Below are positions 1-8,312 of a stretch of 14,668 bases of DNA, piece by piece (the stretch's first letter is position 1; each line of letters starts with the position of its first letter). This DNA is from RUG11894 sp964344335 (GTDB lineage Bacteria; Bacillota; Clostridia; Peptostreptococcales; Anaerovoracaceae). The translations under genes were made by a program, and so were the position numbers. The stretch covers positions 1-14,668 of the forward strand of contig CAYFMW010000030.1 in NCBI GenBank assembly GCA_964344335.1. The letters are read 5' to 3'. Under the pieces are notes generated by a model. That model was given only the letters and a program-made list of their open reading frames with translations, was not told the DNA's origin and made no database searches.

Positions 1-12
1 AGTAACCGTCAT
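1..12 (-). CDS. Start of a divergent gene leaving the window (product unknown)
   Basis: On the minus strand an ATG lies at 12-10, followed by ACG GTT ACT, giving only Met-Thr-Val-Thr before the window ends. A strong Shine-Dalgarno AAGGAGA sits at 27-21, 8 bases upstream of the ATG, and a good promoter (-10 at 71-66) lies further upstream. Four codons cannot identify a product. The call rests on the combination of ribosome binding site, spacing and promoter. If correct, the gene is transcribed divergently from the glycogen operon and shares its control region, so it could be a regulator or a related carbohydrate gene; that last point is inference. Confidence 0.5.
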
Positions 13-65
13 TTAGAATATCTCCTTCAGTGAGTCGTGCTTAAAGGGTACAGCTATATAAAAAT

Positions 66-94
66 ATTATATTCTTCGTGTTTTGAAAATTCAA
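66..94 (-). promoter_or_regulatory. Sigma-A-type promoter for the divergent minus-strand gene
   Basis: Read on the minus strand, TTGAAT (94-89) and a perfect TATAAT (71-66) are separated by 17 bp, the preferred sigma-A spacing. The -35 matches TTGACA at four of six positions. Transcription would start near 59, leaving a leader of roughly 47 nt before the ATG at 12. The -35 box coincides with one of the TTGA-N4-TCAA repeats, so a protein bound there would affect this promoter directly. Confidence 0.5.
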
Positions 95-153
95 TATAAT
101 GCTTGAGATTTCAAACATTAAACTCGAATTTCAATACGCTAATATTAAATCAA
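83..153. repeat. Phased TTGA-N4-TCAA-like repeats (about 20-bp period)
   Basis: Two near-palindromic 12-mers, TTGAAAATTCAA (83-94) and TTGAGATTTCAA (103-114), are 10/12 identical and start 20 bp apart. A third, weaker copy is CTCGAATTTCAA (123-134). A fourth partial copy ends in AAATCAA (147-153). The TCAA halves lie at 91-94, 111-114, 131-134 and 150-153, i.e. steps of 20, 20 and 19 bp, or about two helical turns. This is the pattern of a protein binding side by side on one DNA face. The arms resemble the FNR/CRP box TTGAT-N4-ATCAA, but the gap is two bases too short. In AT-rich DNA part of this could be chance. Confidence 0.4.
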
Positions 154-198
154 TAACAAATAATTTTCATCATGAGATTAGCACACTTAGCCTCCCCC

Positions 199-227
199 TA
201 TAACAATCCGCCGGGTTATGATACAAT
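199..227 (+). promoter_or_regulatory. Extended -10 promoter of the glycogen operon
   Basis: TGA immediately followed by TACAAT (219-227) makes an extended -10 element (TGn plus five of six matches to TATAAT). The position 17 bp upstream (199-204, TATAAC) is a poor -35, as is common for extended -10 promoters or activator-dependent ones. Transcription would start near 234, giving a leader of about 25 nt with the ribosome binding site at 243-249. An upstream plus-strand TATAAT at 95-100 has no acceptable -35 partner. Confidence 0.45.
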
Positions 228-259
228 ACAGTTAAAGATAAAGGGGAGGGTTGTCGGGG

Positions 260-2191
260 ATGAAAAAGACATCTTCCATTCCAACAGAAGACTTGCTCTA
301 CATCTTCGGCGAGGGGAAATATTACCACGCCTATCAGATTTTTGGCGCTCACATCGAAGAGAGCGGTGTGCGCTTTACCGTCTGGGCTCCCTATGTTAAA
401 AGCGTGTCCGTAATCGGAGATTGGAACGGCTGGAAAGCCCGAAAGGGCAGCTGTCTGGACGGCGGCGATTATCTTGAGCCGCTGGGAAGCAGCGGCGTCT
501 GGTCCGGCGTTCTTAAAGGTCCCGAAAAGGGCATGTGCTATAAATATCTTATCGAAACTCCCAGAAGAAAGCTCCTCTACAAAGCAGATCCCTATGCGAT
601 TTATTCCCAGAGACGCCCGAACACGGCATCCGTCATCTGGGATTTAGAATACGAATGGCAAGATCAGCAGTGGATGGAAAAGAGAAGGCAGAAAGATCAT
701 TTCAAGGAACCTTTAAACATCTACGAGGTGCATCTTGGCTCCTGGAGGAGGCCTCATGCAGTAAGAAGCGAGGCGGACAATCCTGCCTGCCCGGAATTCT
801 ATAACTACAGGGAGCTCGCGGAGCTTCTCATCCCCTATGCTAAGAACATGGGCTACACCCATCTGGAGATTATGCCGGTAATGGAGCATCCCTTCGACGG
901 CTCCTGGGGATATCAGACGACCGGCTTCTTTTCCGCTACCTCCCGCTACGGCAGGCCTCAGGATCTTATGTATTTTATCGACCGCTGCCACCGATCCAAT
1001 CTGGGCGTAATCCTGGACTGGGTGCCGGGACATTTCTGCAGGGACGCTCACGGCCTCTGCACCTTCAACGGTCGCAATCTTTACGAGGAATCGGAACATC
1101 CTAACTGGGGCACCTACAAGTTCGACTACGGAAGGGGGCAGGTGCGCAGTTTTCTCCTATCTTCGGCCATGTTCTGGCTGGAGCTCTTCCATGCCGACGG
1201 AATCCGCGTCGACGGCGTAAGCAGCATGCTGTATATGAACTTCGGCATAGAGGACGAAAAGGAGAAGCGCTTCAACAAGGATGGCAGCGAAGCGGATCTT
1301 AACGCGATCGCGTTTTTGCAGGATCTCTCCCGCATGATAGGCCGCTATTTTCCGGGGGTCTGCACTTTCGCCGAAGAGAGCACGGCCTGGCCGCTTGTAA
1401 CCTATCCGCCGGATGTCGGGGGCCTGGGCTTTCACTATAAATGGAACATGGGCTGGATGAACGACACCCTCAGCTATATGCAGACGGACTTTTCCTCCCG
1501 CAGTGAATTCCACCGGAAGCTCACATTTTCCATGATGTACGCCTTCAACGAAAATTTCGTCCTGCCCTTATCGCACGACGAGGTGGTTCACGGGAAGAAG
1601 TCGCTGATGGGCCGCATGCCGGGCGATTACTGGAGGCAGTTTGCGAATCTCCGCCTGCTGCTCCTGTACCAGATGACCCACCCGGGCAAGAAGCTGAACT
1701 TTATGGGGAGCGAACTCGCGACCTTTATCGAATGGCGCGAATACGAGGAGCTGGAGTGGTTCATGCTGGACTACGAAGCGCATGCAAAGCACAAGGACTA
1801 TGTAAGAGCGCTCAATCGCTTTTACAAGTCGGAAATCGCCCTCTGGAGCAACGACCACGACTGGTCCGGCTTTACATGGCTGGATGCGGATAATATCAAG
1901 CAGAATATTTTGAGTTATATAAGGACCAGCGCCGGAGGCAGGAGCCGGCTGATCTGCGCCCTGAATTTCGGAGTCCAGACCTACAAAGGATTCCGGATTG
2001 GGGTTCCAAAGCCCGGAATATATAGAGAAGTATTCAACTCCGATGCCCTTTCCTTTGGCGGAAGTGGTAAAATTTTAAGCAAGCCGATCAAAGCACAGGA
2101 AATTCCGATGCACGGACAGCCGTATTCCATCGAGATTACAGTCCCTCCGGTGGGCGGCAGCGTATGGAAAAAATCAAACAGAAAAGAATGA
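260..2191 (+). CDS. glgB: 1,4-alpha-glucan branching enzyme GlgB
   Basis: This cytoplasmic enzyme cuts alpha-1,4-glucan chains and rejoins the fragment through alpha-1,6 bonds to make glycogen branches. The 643-residue product has an N-terminal CBM48-like domain (about 20-110, including WAPYVKSVSVIGDWNGW), a GH13 barrel (about 145-525) and a beta-rich C-terminal domain. The entry motif EVHLGSW is at about 156-162. GH13 motifs are DWVPGHF (Asp253), DGIRVDG with nucleophile Asp318, FAEEST with acid/base Glu372, and SHDEVVHG with Asp440. The usual RVDA is RVDG here, next to but not in the catalytic position. The ATG at 260 is preferred because GGAGG at 245-249 is 10 bases away; the in-frame TTG at 251 nearly touches that site. 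The gene opens the operon and overlaps glgP. Length and motifs make the identification secure. Confidence 0.96.
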   Translation: MKKTSSIPTEDLLYIFGEGKYYHAYQIFGAHIEESGVRFTVWAPYVKSVSVIGDWNGWKARKGSCLDGGDYLEPLGSSGVWSGVLKGPEKGMCYKYLIETPRRKLLYKADPYAIYSQRRPNTASVIWDLEYEWQDQQWMEKRRQKDHFKEPLNIYEVHLGSWRRPHAVRSEADNPACPEFYNYRELAELLIPYAKNMGYTHLEIMPVMEHPFDGSWGYQTTGFFSATSRYGRPQDLMYFIDRCHRSNLGVILDWVPGHFCRDAHGLCTFNGRNLYEESEHPNWGTYKFDYGRGQVRSFLLSSAMFWLELFHADGIRVDGVSSMLYMNFGIEDEKEKRFNKDGSEADLNAIAFLQDLSRMIGRYFPGVCTFAEESTAWPLVTYPPDVGGLGFHYKWNMGWMNDTLSYMQTDFSSRSEFHRKLTFSMMYAFNENFVLPLSHDEVVHGKKSLMGRMPGDYWRQFANLRLLLLYQMTHPGKKLNFMGSELATFIEWREYEELEWFMLDYEAHAKHKDYVRALNRFYKSEIALWSNDHDWSGFTWLDADNIKQNILSYIRTSAGGRSRLICALNFGVQTYKGFRIGVPKPGIYREVFNSDALSFGGSGKILSKPIKAQEIPMHGQPYSIEITVPPVGGSVWKKSNRKE

Positions 2192-4632
2192 CATGTATGT
2201 TCAGCAACAAGGAAAATTTTAAGCAAAATTTCGAACAGATGCTAATAAGGCTCTATGCAAAGCCGCATAAAAGCTGTACCGCTTACGAAAAATATATGGC
2301 GCTGGCGGAGATGATATCGACCGAGGCGGAGAGTATCCGCTCTGAAAATGTAAACCGTTCTATTGAGACCGGGAACAAGAAAGTTTTCTATTTTTCCATG
2401 GAGTTTCTGATCGGAAGACTCCTGGAAAATTATCTCTATAACCTCGGCGTGCGGGACCTCGTCTCGGAGGCGTTGGAGGAGATGGGGGATAATTTGGAGG
2501 AGCTGTTTGAGTTTGAACCGGATCCGGGTCTGGGAAACGGCGGCCTCGGGCGCCTCGCCGCCTGCTTTTTGGATTCGATGGCGGCCATCGGAATCGACGG
2601 CGTCGGCGTGGGCCTTCGCTATAAATTCGGACTGTTCCGCCAAAAGATTGAAGACGGCATGCAGATAGAACTCCCGGACACATGGCTGGAAAATGATTAT
2701 CCCTGGCAGGTAAAGCATCCGGAGGATACCGTCGTCGTGCGCTTCGGCGGCCATGTGGAGAGAACATATATAGACGGCGTAACACATTTCGAGCATAAAG
2801 GATACAAATCCGTCTGCGCCGTGCCCTACGATGTGCCTATCGTCGGTGCCGGAGGGAAAAATGTCGGCATCCTTCATCTCTTTGACGCGAAGCCTCTGCG
2901 CGAGACCGTCGATATGGACGCCTTCAACCGCGGAGATTATGCGGCGGCAATGAAGGAGCGCGCAGAGATCGATGCCATAACCGGCATCCTCTATCCGGAT
3001 GACAGCAACGGCGTGGGACGAAAGCTCAGACTGCGGCAGGAATATCTGATGGTTGCGGCAGGTATCGAAAATATTGTAAGAAATTATAAGGCTCTCCACG
3101 GGGACGATCAGTGGCTGAAGCTCCCGGAGCGGATAAGCATTCATATCAACGATACCCATCCGACGCTCTGCATTCCGGAGCTGATACGGGTCCTTATCGA
3201 TCAGGAAAATCTGGACTGGGACGACGCATGGACAATTACCAGGCAAAGCGTTTCCTTTACAAATCACACCATCCTGCCGGAAGCGATGGAAAGCTGGCCG
3301 ATCGGTATGTTCAAGGAGCTGCTGCCCCGCGTATATATGATTATCGAGGAAATCGACCGGCGTTTCCGGGAAGCGATGGAAAAGCGCGGCTGCGCGGATT
3401 ACGAAACATTGCGAAAAACATCCATCCTGTGGGATAACACGATACGCATGGCGAATCTTTCGATTATAGGCAGCCACTCCGTAAACGGCGTCGCCGCCCT
3501 GCACAGCGAAATTTTAAAGAAGGATGTGTTCCGCGATTTTCAGGAAATTTATCCGGGCCGCTTCAATAACAAGACCAACGGGGTGAGCCACAGAAGATTT
3601 ATGATTCAGTCCAACCCGGGTCTTGCGAGGCTCATTACCGAGCTGATCGGGGACGAATGGCTGCGCGATTTTAACCAAATCGAAAGGCTTTTGAATTATA
3701 AAAATGACCCCACCGTTACAGCTCGCCTGCGCCGGCTTAAAAAGGAAAACAAGCGGAAACTTGCGGAATACATAGAGAAGACCGCCGGAATATACTTAGA
3801 TACGGATTCCGTCTTCGATATCCAGGTTAAGCGGATTCACGCGTATAAGCGCCAGCTTTTAAATGTATTCAAGATTATGGACCTTTATAATCGCATTAAG
3901 GAGAACCCGGATCTCGATATCCTGCCCTATACATTTATCTTTGCAGGAAAGGCCGCGCAGGGCTACGCTTTTGCGAAGGAGGTCGTTCATTTAATAAATG
4001 CGGTGGCAAGTCTGGTCAACAGCGACCCCGTCGTGAGCCAAAAAATCAAAGTGGTGTTTGTGGAAAACTTCTGTGTCTCCAATGCCCAGCTGATCTACCC
4101 GGCCGCCGATATCTCCGAGCAGATTTCCACCGCCGGAAAGGAAGCCAGCGGAACCGGAAACATGAAATTTATGATGAACGGCGCCATCACGCTGGGTACG
4201 CTGGACGGCGCCAATGTGGAAATCCTGATGCAGGTCGGAAGAGAAAACATGGAAATTTTCGGACTCACATCCGAAGAGACATCCCGCTTTGCGATGTATG
4301 GCGGCTATAATGCCAAAGAGACCGCCGAGGCGGATCCGAGGCTTAAGCGAATTTGCTCTCAGCTGGTCGATGGAACATTTAGGGACGAAAGCGGAGAAGC
4401 AGTCGCCTTCTGGGGAATCTACGACAATCTTCTTGCCCATGGAGATGAGTATTTTGTGCTTAAGGATTTTGACGCTTATGTTAAAGCGTTTGAAAATTTG
4501 GATAGAATTTATAGAGACGAGGGCAGATGGGGTGCCATGTCTCTGACAAACATCGCTAAATCCGCTTTCTTTTCGAGCGACCGTACGGTTCGTGAGTATG
4601 CGGATGAAATATGGCATGTGGATCATCGATAA
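2188..4632 (+). CDS. glgP: Glycogen/maltodextrin phosphorylase GlgP
   Basis: This GT35 pyridoxal-phosphate enzyme uses inorganic phosphate to release glucose-1-phosphate from the non-reducing ends of glycogen, stopping near branches. The product is about 814 residues, normal for the family. Visible motifs are the glycine loop PDPGLGNGGLGRLAACFLDS (about 111-130), NHT within SFTNHTILPEA (about 356-366), KRIHAYKRQ (about 548-556) and EASGTGNMKFMMNGA, whose lysine (about 660) should carry the cofactor. The ATG at 2188 overlaps the glgB stop as ATGA, favouring translational coupling. In-frame ATGs at 2164 and 2197 are alternatives, and none has a strong ribosome binding site. Placing phosphorylase second, inside the biosynthetic genes, means breakdown and synthesis are transcribed together. 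Confidence 0.96.
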   Translation: MTCMFSNKENFKQNFEQMLIRLYAKPHKSCTAYEKYMALAEMISTEAESIRSENVNRSIETGNKKVFYFSMEFLIGRLLENYLYNLGVRDLVSEALEEMGDNLEELFEFEPDPGLGNGGLGRLAACFLDSMAAIGIDGVGVGLRYKFGLFRQKIEDGMQIELPDTWLENDYPWQVKHPEDTVVVRFGGHVERTYIDGVTHFEHKGYKSVCAVPYDVPIVGAGGKNVGILHLFDAKPLRETVDMDAFNRGDYAAAMKERAEIDAITGILYPDDSNGVGRKLRLRQEYLMVAAGIENIVRNYKALHGDDQWLKLPERISIHINDTHPTLCIPELIRVLIDQENLDWDDAWTITRQSVSFTNHTILPEAMESWPIGMFKELLPRVYMIIEEIDRRFREAMEKRGCADYETLRKTSILWDNTIRMANLSIIGSHSVNGVAALHSEILKKDVFRDFQEIYPGRFNNKTNGVSHRRFMIQSNPGLARLITELIGDEWLRDFNQIERLLNYKNDPTVTARLRRLKKENKRKLAEYIEKTAGIYLDTDSVFDIQVKRIHAYKRQLLNVFKIMDLYNRIKENPDLDILPYTFIFAGKAAQGYAFAKEVVHLINAVASLVNSDPVVSQKIKVVFVENFCVSNAQLIYPAADISEQISTAGKEASGTGNMKFMMNGAITLGTLDGANVEILMQVGRENMEIFGLTSEETSRFAMYGGYNAKETAEADPRLKRICSQLVDGTFRDESGEAVAFWGIYDNLLAHGDEYFVLKDFDAYVKAFENLDRIYRDEGRWGAMSLTNIAKSAFFSSDRTVREYADEIWHVDHR

Positions 4633-4657
4633 AAGCCAGTAAAGGGAGGTGCAGTAA

Positions 4658-5791
4658 ATGTCCGGAAAGAAATGTATTGCCATGCTTCTTGCAGGCGGCC
4701 AGGGCAGTCGCCTCGGCGCGCTTACGAAAAACATTGCCAAACCGGCGGTCTCTTTCGCCGGCAAGTATCGCATTATCGATTTCAGTCTTTCGAATTGCGT
4801 CAATTCCGGGATAGATACCGTCGGTGTTTTAACGCAGTACAAACCGCTCGTGCTCAATCACTATATAGGAACCGGAGAGCCCTGGGACCTGGACTCCACG
4901 CACGGGGGGGTTCATATTCTCCCTCCGTTTGCGACGGAAACCGGAGGAAACTGGTATGCGGGGACCGCGGACGCTATCTACAACAATATAGACTTTGTAG
5001 ATCTTTATGACCCGGAACATGTCCTGATCCTTTCAGGGGATCATCTCTACAAAATGGATTATGCGGAAATGCTGGAAGAGCACATAGAGAATGACGCGGA
5101 CCTTACGATTTCCGTGTATGATGTCCCCTTAAAGGAGGCGAGCCGCTTCGGCATAATGTCCGTAAATGAGGAGGGGCGCATCCATAAATTCGCGGAAAAA
5201 CCGAAAAAGCCGGAGAGCACTCTGGCTTCGATGGGAATTTATATTTTCAAGTGGTCGATACTTCGCTATGCCCTGCTGAGGGATCACGAAATAGAAGCTT
5301 CCGATCATGACTTCGGTAAAAATATTATTCCCATGCTGCTTAAGGAAGGAAAGCGCCTGTTTGCACATAATTTCGAGGGATACTGGAAGGATATCGGAAC
5401 TATAGAAAGTTATTACGAAGCGCAGATGGAAATGATCACCACGGATATCGGGCATCATATGTTCCGGGAAGGAAGCCAGATTTATTCCAATTCCAACCTG
5501 TACCCTGCCCACTATGTCGGGAAAAAGGGGAAGATCAAGACTTCTTTGGTCTCCAACGGTTGCATCGTAGACGGAACCGTTACCAAGTCCATCTTGGGTT
5601 TGTCCGTAATTGTAGGAGAGGGGTCCGCAGTCAAGGCTTCCGTGCTCCTTCCGGGCGCGCATATCGGCAAGAACTGCAAAATCACAAAGGCGATTGTTAA
5701 CGAAGGCGTATCTGTAAAGGACGGTTCTGTAATCGAAGATCCGGACGGCGGAATCGTAGTGGTAAGCGCCGATAGTAAATGGGTGAGGTGA
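4658..5791 (+). CDS. glgC: Glucose-1-phosphate adenylyltransferase, catalytic subunit GlgC
   Basis: GlgC makes ADP-glucose and pyrophosphate from ATP and glucose-1-phosphate, the committed step of bacterial glycogen synthesis. The 377-residue protein has the nucleotidyltransferase loop LLAGGQGSRL (10-19), KPAVSFAGKYRIIDF (28-42), SGDHLYKMDY with the metal-binding Asp128, FAEKP with the sugar-phosphate lysine (Lys181), and a C-terminal left-handed beta-helix region (about 285-365). All residues expected of an active subunit are present. AAGGGAGGT at 4642-4650, 7 bases before the ATG, is a strong ribosome binding site; the gap from glgP is 25 bp. It is followed at once by glgD, and in Firmicutes the two subunits form a heteromeric enzyme. 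GGGGGGG near 4913 does not break the frame. Confidence 0.97.
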   Translation: MSGKKCIAMLLAGGQGSRLGALTKNIAKPAVSFAGKYRIIDFSLSNCVNSGIDTVGVLTQYKPLVLNHYIGTGEPWDLDSTHGGVHILPPFATETGGNWYAGTADAIYNNIDFVDLYDPEHVLILSGDHLYKMDYAEMLEEHIENDADLTISVYDVPLKEASRFGIMSVNEEGRIHKFAEKPKKPESTLASMGIYIFKWSILRYALLRDHEIEASDHDFGKNIIPMLLKEGKRLFAHNFEGYWKDIGTIESYYEAQMEMITTDIGHHMFREGSQIYSNSNLYPAHYVGKKGKIKTSLVSNGCIVDGTVTKSILGLSVIVGEGSAVKASVLLPGAHIGKNCKITKAIVNEGVSVKDGSVIEDPDGGIVVVSADSKWVR

Positions 5792-5796
5792 GAATC

Positions 5797-6819
5797 ATGA
5801 AAAAAACCATCGGACTTATTTCCGCAAATTATGTCATCGAAGAAATCAATCCTAATATGCAGAAGCGCGGTCTTGCGGCTCTGCCCTTCGGCGGCAGGTA
5901 TCGCTTAATCGATTTTCCTCTTTCGAACCTGAAAAATTCCGGAGTCGGTTTTGTCGGTATAATTATGCCCTTTAATAACCGCTCTCTGATCGATCATATC
6001 GGAGCCGGCAAAGCATGGGGCTTCGGACGCAAAACAAACAGCCTGTTTATGCTGCCGGGGAGCGTCTACGGCAGGAAGAATAATGCGGACAAGTTTCTTT
6101 TAAGAGACATGATTTTGAATTTTCGCTTTATCGACTACGACAACGCGGACTATGTAATACTCTGCGGGGTGAATAAGGTCTTTAACATGAATTTTGAACC
6201 CATGATAAAGCAGCACGAACAGAGCGGCGACGATCTGACCGTCGCTTACAAGGTCGAGGACGGGAAGGATATCCCCCTCGATTGTGCAATCATAAACCGC
6301 TCTTTCCTTGTTGATATCGCCTCCTGGTTCGGAAATCTGGATTTTCTCGGACTTCCGGCAATCATAGAAGAGCATCTGGGCGATGCGAAGGTCGGCAGAT
6401 ATGATTTTGACGGCGAAGTAATCGTTATAGAGAACATGCACGACTATCTGAAGGGGAATCTTTCTCTGCTGGACAGCGATGTTCGGGAAGCTCTCTTTAA
6501 TCCGAGCCACCAAATCTATACAAATGTACAGGACAGGGCGCCGACATTCTACTCCTCTTCTTCGAAAGTCAAGAACTCGCTTATCGCGGCAGGCTCAATT
6601 ATAGAAGGGGAAGTGGAAAACAGCGTAGTCTTCAGGAGTTCGCATATCCACAAGGGTGCGAAGGTTAAAAACTCCGTGCTGATGCAGGACTGCATAGTCA
6701 GCGAGGGGGCTCAATTGAACAACTTTATCTGCGATAAAAGAGTGCACATAATGGAAAATGTGCGCGTGGAAGGTACGGTGGAGAATCCGTACTATGTACA
6801 GAAAGGACAGATTGTTTGA
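5797..6819 (+). CDS. glgD: Non-catalytic ADP-glucose pyrophosphorylase subunit GlgD
   Basis: The 340-residue protein is clearly related to GlgC (GGRYRLIDFPLSNLKNSG at about 32-49 and a C-terminal beta-helix) but has lost the active site. The GGQGSRL loop is replaced by ISANYVIEEINPN (about 8-20). The GlgC segment SGDHLYKMDY reads CGVNKVFNMNF (123-133), so the catalytic Asp is missing. FAEKP cannot be found. This is the known pattern of GlgD, which in Firmicutes raises GlgC activity in a mixed complex. The ATG at 5797 is chosen because GAGGTG (5785-5790), lying at the glgC stop, is 6 bases upstream. An in-frame ATG at 5779 lies inside glgC without a ribosome binding site. The gene ends in a 4-base overlap with glgA. 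Confidence 0.95.
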   Translation: MKKTIGLISANYVIEEINPNMQKRGLAALPFGGRYRLIDFPLSNLKNSGVGFVGIIMPFNNRSLIDHIGAGKAWGFGRKTNSLFMLPGSVYGRKNNADKFLLRDMILNFRFIDYDNADYVILCGVNKVFNMNFEPMIKQHEQSGDDLTVAYKVEDGKDIPLDCAIINRSFLVDIASWFGNLDFLGLPAIIEEHLGDAKVGRYDFDGEVIVIENMHDYLKGNLSLLDSDVREALFNPSHQIYTNVQDRAPTFYSSSSKVKNSLIAAGSIIEGEVENSVVFRSSHIHKGAKVKNSVLMQDCIVSEGAQLNNFICDKRVHIMENVRVEGTVENPYYVQKGQIV

Positions 6820-8231
6820 TCAAGGTATTATTTGCCGCCTTCGAGGCGGCTCCTTTTGTAAAAACCGGCGGCCTGGGGGATGTTGCGGGATCTCTTCCCG
6901 CGGCAATTTCCACCTCTGCCTTTGATGTCCGGGTTATACTTCCGAAGCTTTCCGCCATTCCGGAAAAGTATGTTAAGAGGATGGAATTCGTCGGCTCTTT
7001 TTCCGTGCCGCTCGGATGGCGCAATCAATACTGCGGCTTGTTCCGTTTAAAGTATAAGGGTATTCTGTATTATTTCCTGGATAACGAATACTATTTTAAG
7101 CGGGATAATGTGTACGGTGAGTTCGATGACGGCGAGCGGGTCGCATTTTTTTCCAAAGCTATTTTGGAATTCATCCTGCACACAGATGAATTTGTCCCGG
7201 ATATTATCCACTGCAACGACTGGCATACAGCGCTCGTTCCCGTAATGTTAAGGGAACAGTACAAGGAAATTCCCGAATTTGAGCGCATCAAAACCGTCTT
7301 TACGATTCATAACCTGAAATTTCAGGGAAAATATTCGGACTTCGTTATCGGAGACATATGCGGCCTGGGAAACACGCCGGCAGCCGCTCAGCTTATAAGC
7401 GACGAGAACACTGCAAACTATCTTCAGGGCGCGGTAATTTACAGCGACCGGATTACGACGGTAAGCCCGAGCTACGCGGAAGAAATCCGCATGCCCTACT
7501 ACGGAGAAGGTCTTGACTGGCTTTTTAACAGGCGAAAAGATGTCCTGTCCGGCATTTTAAACGGCATCGATTATAGAATCTGGAACCCGGCGAAGGATAA
7601 GAAAATAGCTGTAAACTACGATGCCTCTTCTCCTGCAAAAAAGCAGGAGAACAAGCTGCTTCTGCAAAAGGAGCTGGGGCTCGAGGTCAATAAAGATATC
7701 CCGCTTTTTGTAATCATCAGCCGGCTGACAGAGCAGAAGGGGCTGGATCTGGTTAACTACCTGCTTCCGAAGTTTCAGCAGCGTTCCATGCAGCTTGCGG
7801 TTTTAGGCATCGGAGATAAAAAATACGAGAATGCCTTTTTGCATTATGCCGGTATCGATCCTCAAAAATTCTCCGCATCTATTGAGTTCAACACCGATTT
7901 CGGTCATCGGATGTATGCCGGCGCAGATGTGGTTCTGATGCCTTCGCGCTTTGAACCCTGCGGCCTTACGCAGATGATAGCCATGCGCTACGGAGCTCTT
8001 CCGCTCGTGCGGGAGACGGGAGGGCTTAAGGATACCGTCCATGAAGATAACGGCTTCTCCTTTCTTAACTTTAATGCGCACGATATGCTCTACGCTGTCG
8101 ATTGCGCTTTGGACATATGGTTCAATCGCAAGCGCCGCTGGAGAGCTATGCAGAAGCAGGCGATGACGGAAGACTATTCCTGGAAGGCCTCGGCAAGAGA
8201 GTATAGGAAGCTATATCGAGAGATTATATAG
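6816..8231 (+). CDS. glgA: Glycogen synthase GlgA (ADP-glucose dependent)
   Basis: GlgA (GT5) transfers glucose from ADP-glucose to the non-reducing end of alpha-1,4-glucan in the cytoplasm. At 471 residues it is full length. The N-terminal Rossmann domain begins IKVLFAAFEAAPFVKTGGLGD, with the ADP-glucose-binding KTGGL (Lys16), and continues to HCNDWHT (132-138). The C-terminal domain has SRLTEQKGLDL (302-312, Arg303 and Lys308) and SRFEPCGLTQ (377-386), whose Glu380 is the conserved retaining-GT residue. The start codon is TTG at 6816, overlapping the glgD stop as TTGA. AAAGGA at 6802-6807, 8 bases upstream, supports it, and no later start keeps the KTGGL motif. The following 81 bp to the next gene show neither a clear promoter nor a terminator, so the operon probably continues. 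Confidence 0.96.
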   Translation: MIKVLFAAFEAAPFVKTGGLGDVAGSLPAAISTSAFDVRVILPKLSAIPEKYVKRMEFVGSFSVPLGWRNQYCGLFRLKYKGILYYFLDNEYYFKRDNVYGEFDDGERVAFFSKAILEFILHTDEFVPDIIHCNDWHTALVPVMLREQYKEIPEFERIKTVFTIHNLKFQGKYSDFVIGDICGLGNTPAAAQLISDENTANYLQGAVIYSDRITTVSPSYAEEIRMPYYGEGLDWLFNRRKDVLSGILNGIDYRIWNPAKDKKIAVNYDASSPAKKQENKLLLQKELGLEVNKDIPLFVIISRLTEQKGLDLVNYLLPKFQQRSMQLAVLGIGDKKYENAFLHYAGIDPQKFSASIEFNTDFGHRMYAGADVVLMPSRFEPCGLTQMIAMRYGALPLVRETGGLKDTVHEDNGFSFLNFNAHDMLYAVDCALDIWFNRKRRWRAMQKQAMTEDYSWKASAREYRKLYREII

Positions 8232-8312
8232 ATTAATTAATAAGATTCCTGTAATTGAGATGATGATTAGAGTTGGCGACTGAAGCAAAAAAGATTTCCG
8301 GAGGTGATCCGT

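Noticed and set aside
95..100. Perfect TATAAT on the plus strand as a distal glg promoter
   Set aside because: No sequence 16-18 bp upstream resembles a -35 box and there is no TG extension; the extended -10 at 219-227 is better placed.
83..114. FNR/CRP-family binding sites
   Set aside because: The arms TTGA and TCAA fit, but they are separated by 4 bases where that family needs 6 between the same four-base arms.
2242..3504. A 420-codon open frame on the minus strand opposite glgP
   Set aside because: It lies wholly inside a well-supported gene, has no recognisable domain or ribosome binding site, and its composition is what the codon bias of glgP produces on the opposite strand.
3991..4857. 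A 288-codon minus-strand frame spanning the glgP-glgC junction
   Set aside because: It runs antisense to two secure genes and across their strong plus-strand ribosome binding site, and its translation has no family signature.
8232..8312. Separate promoter for the GH13-GH77 gene
   Set aside because: TTGAGA at 8255-8260 has no -10 partner at the right distance (8278-8283 reads GACTGA), so co-transcription with glgA is simpler.
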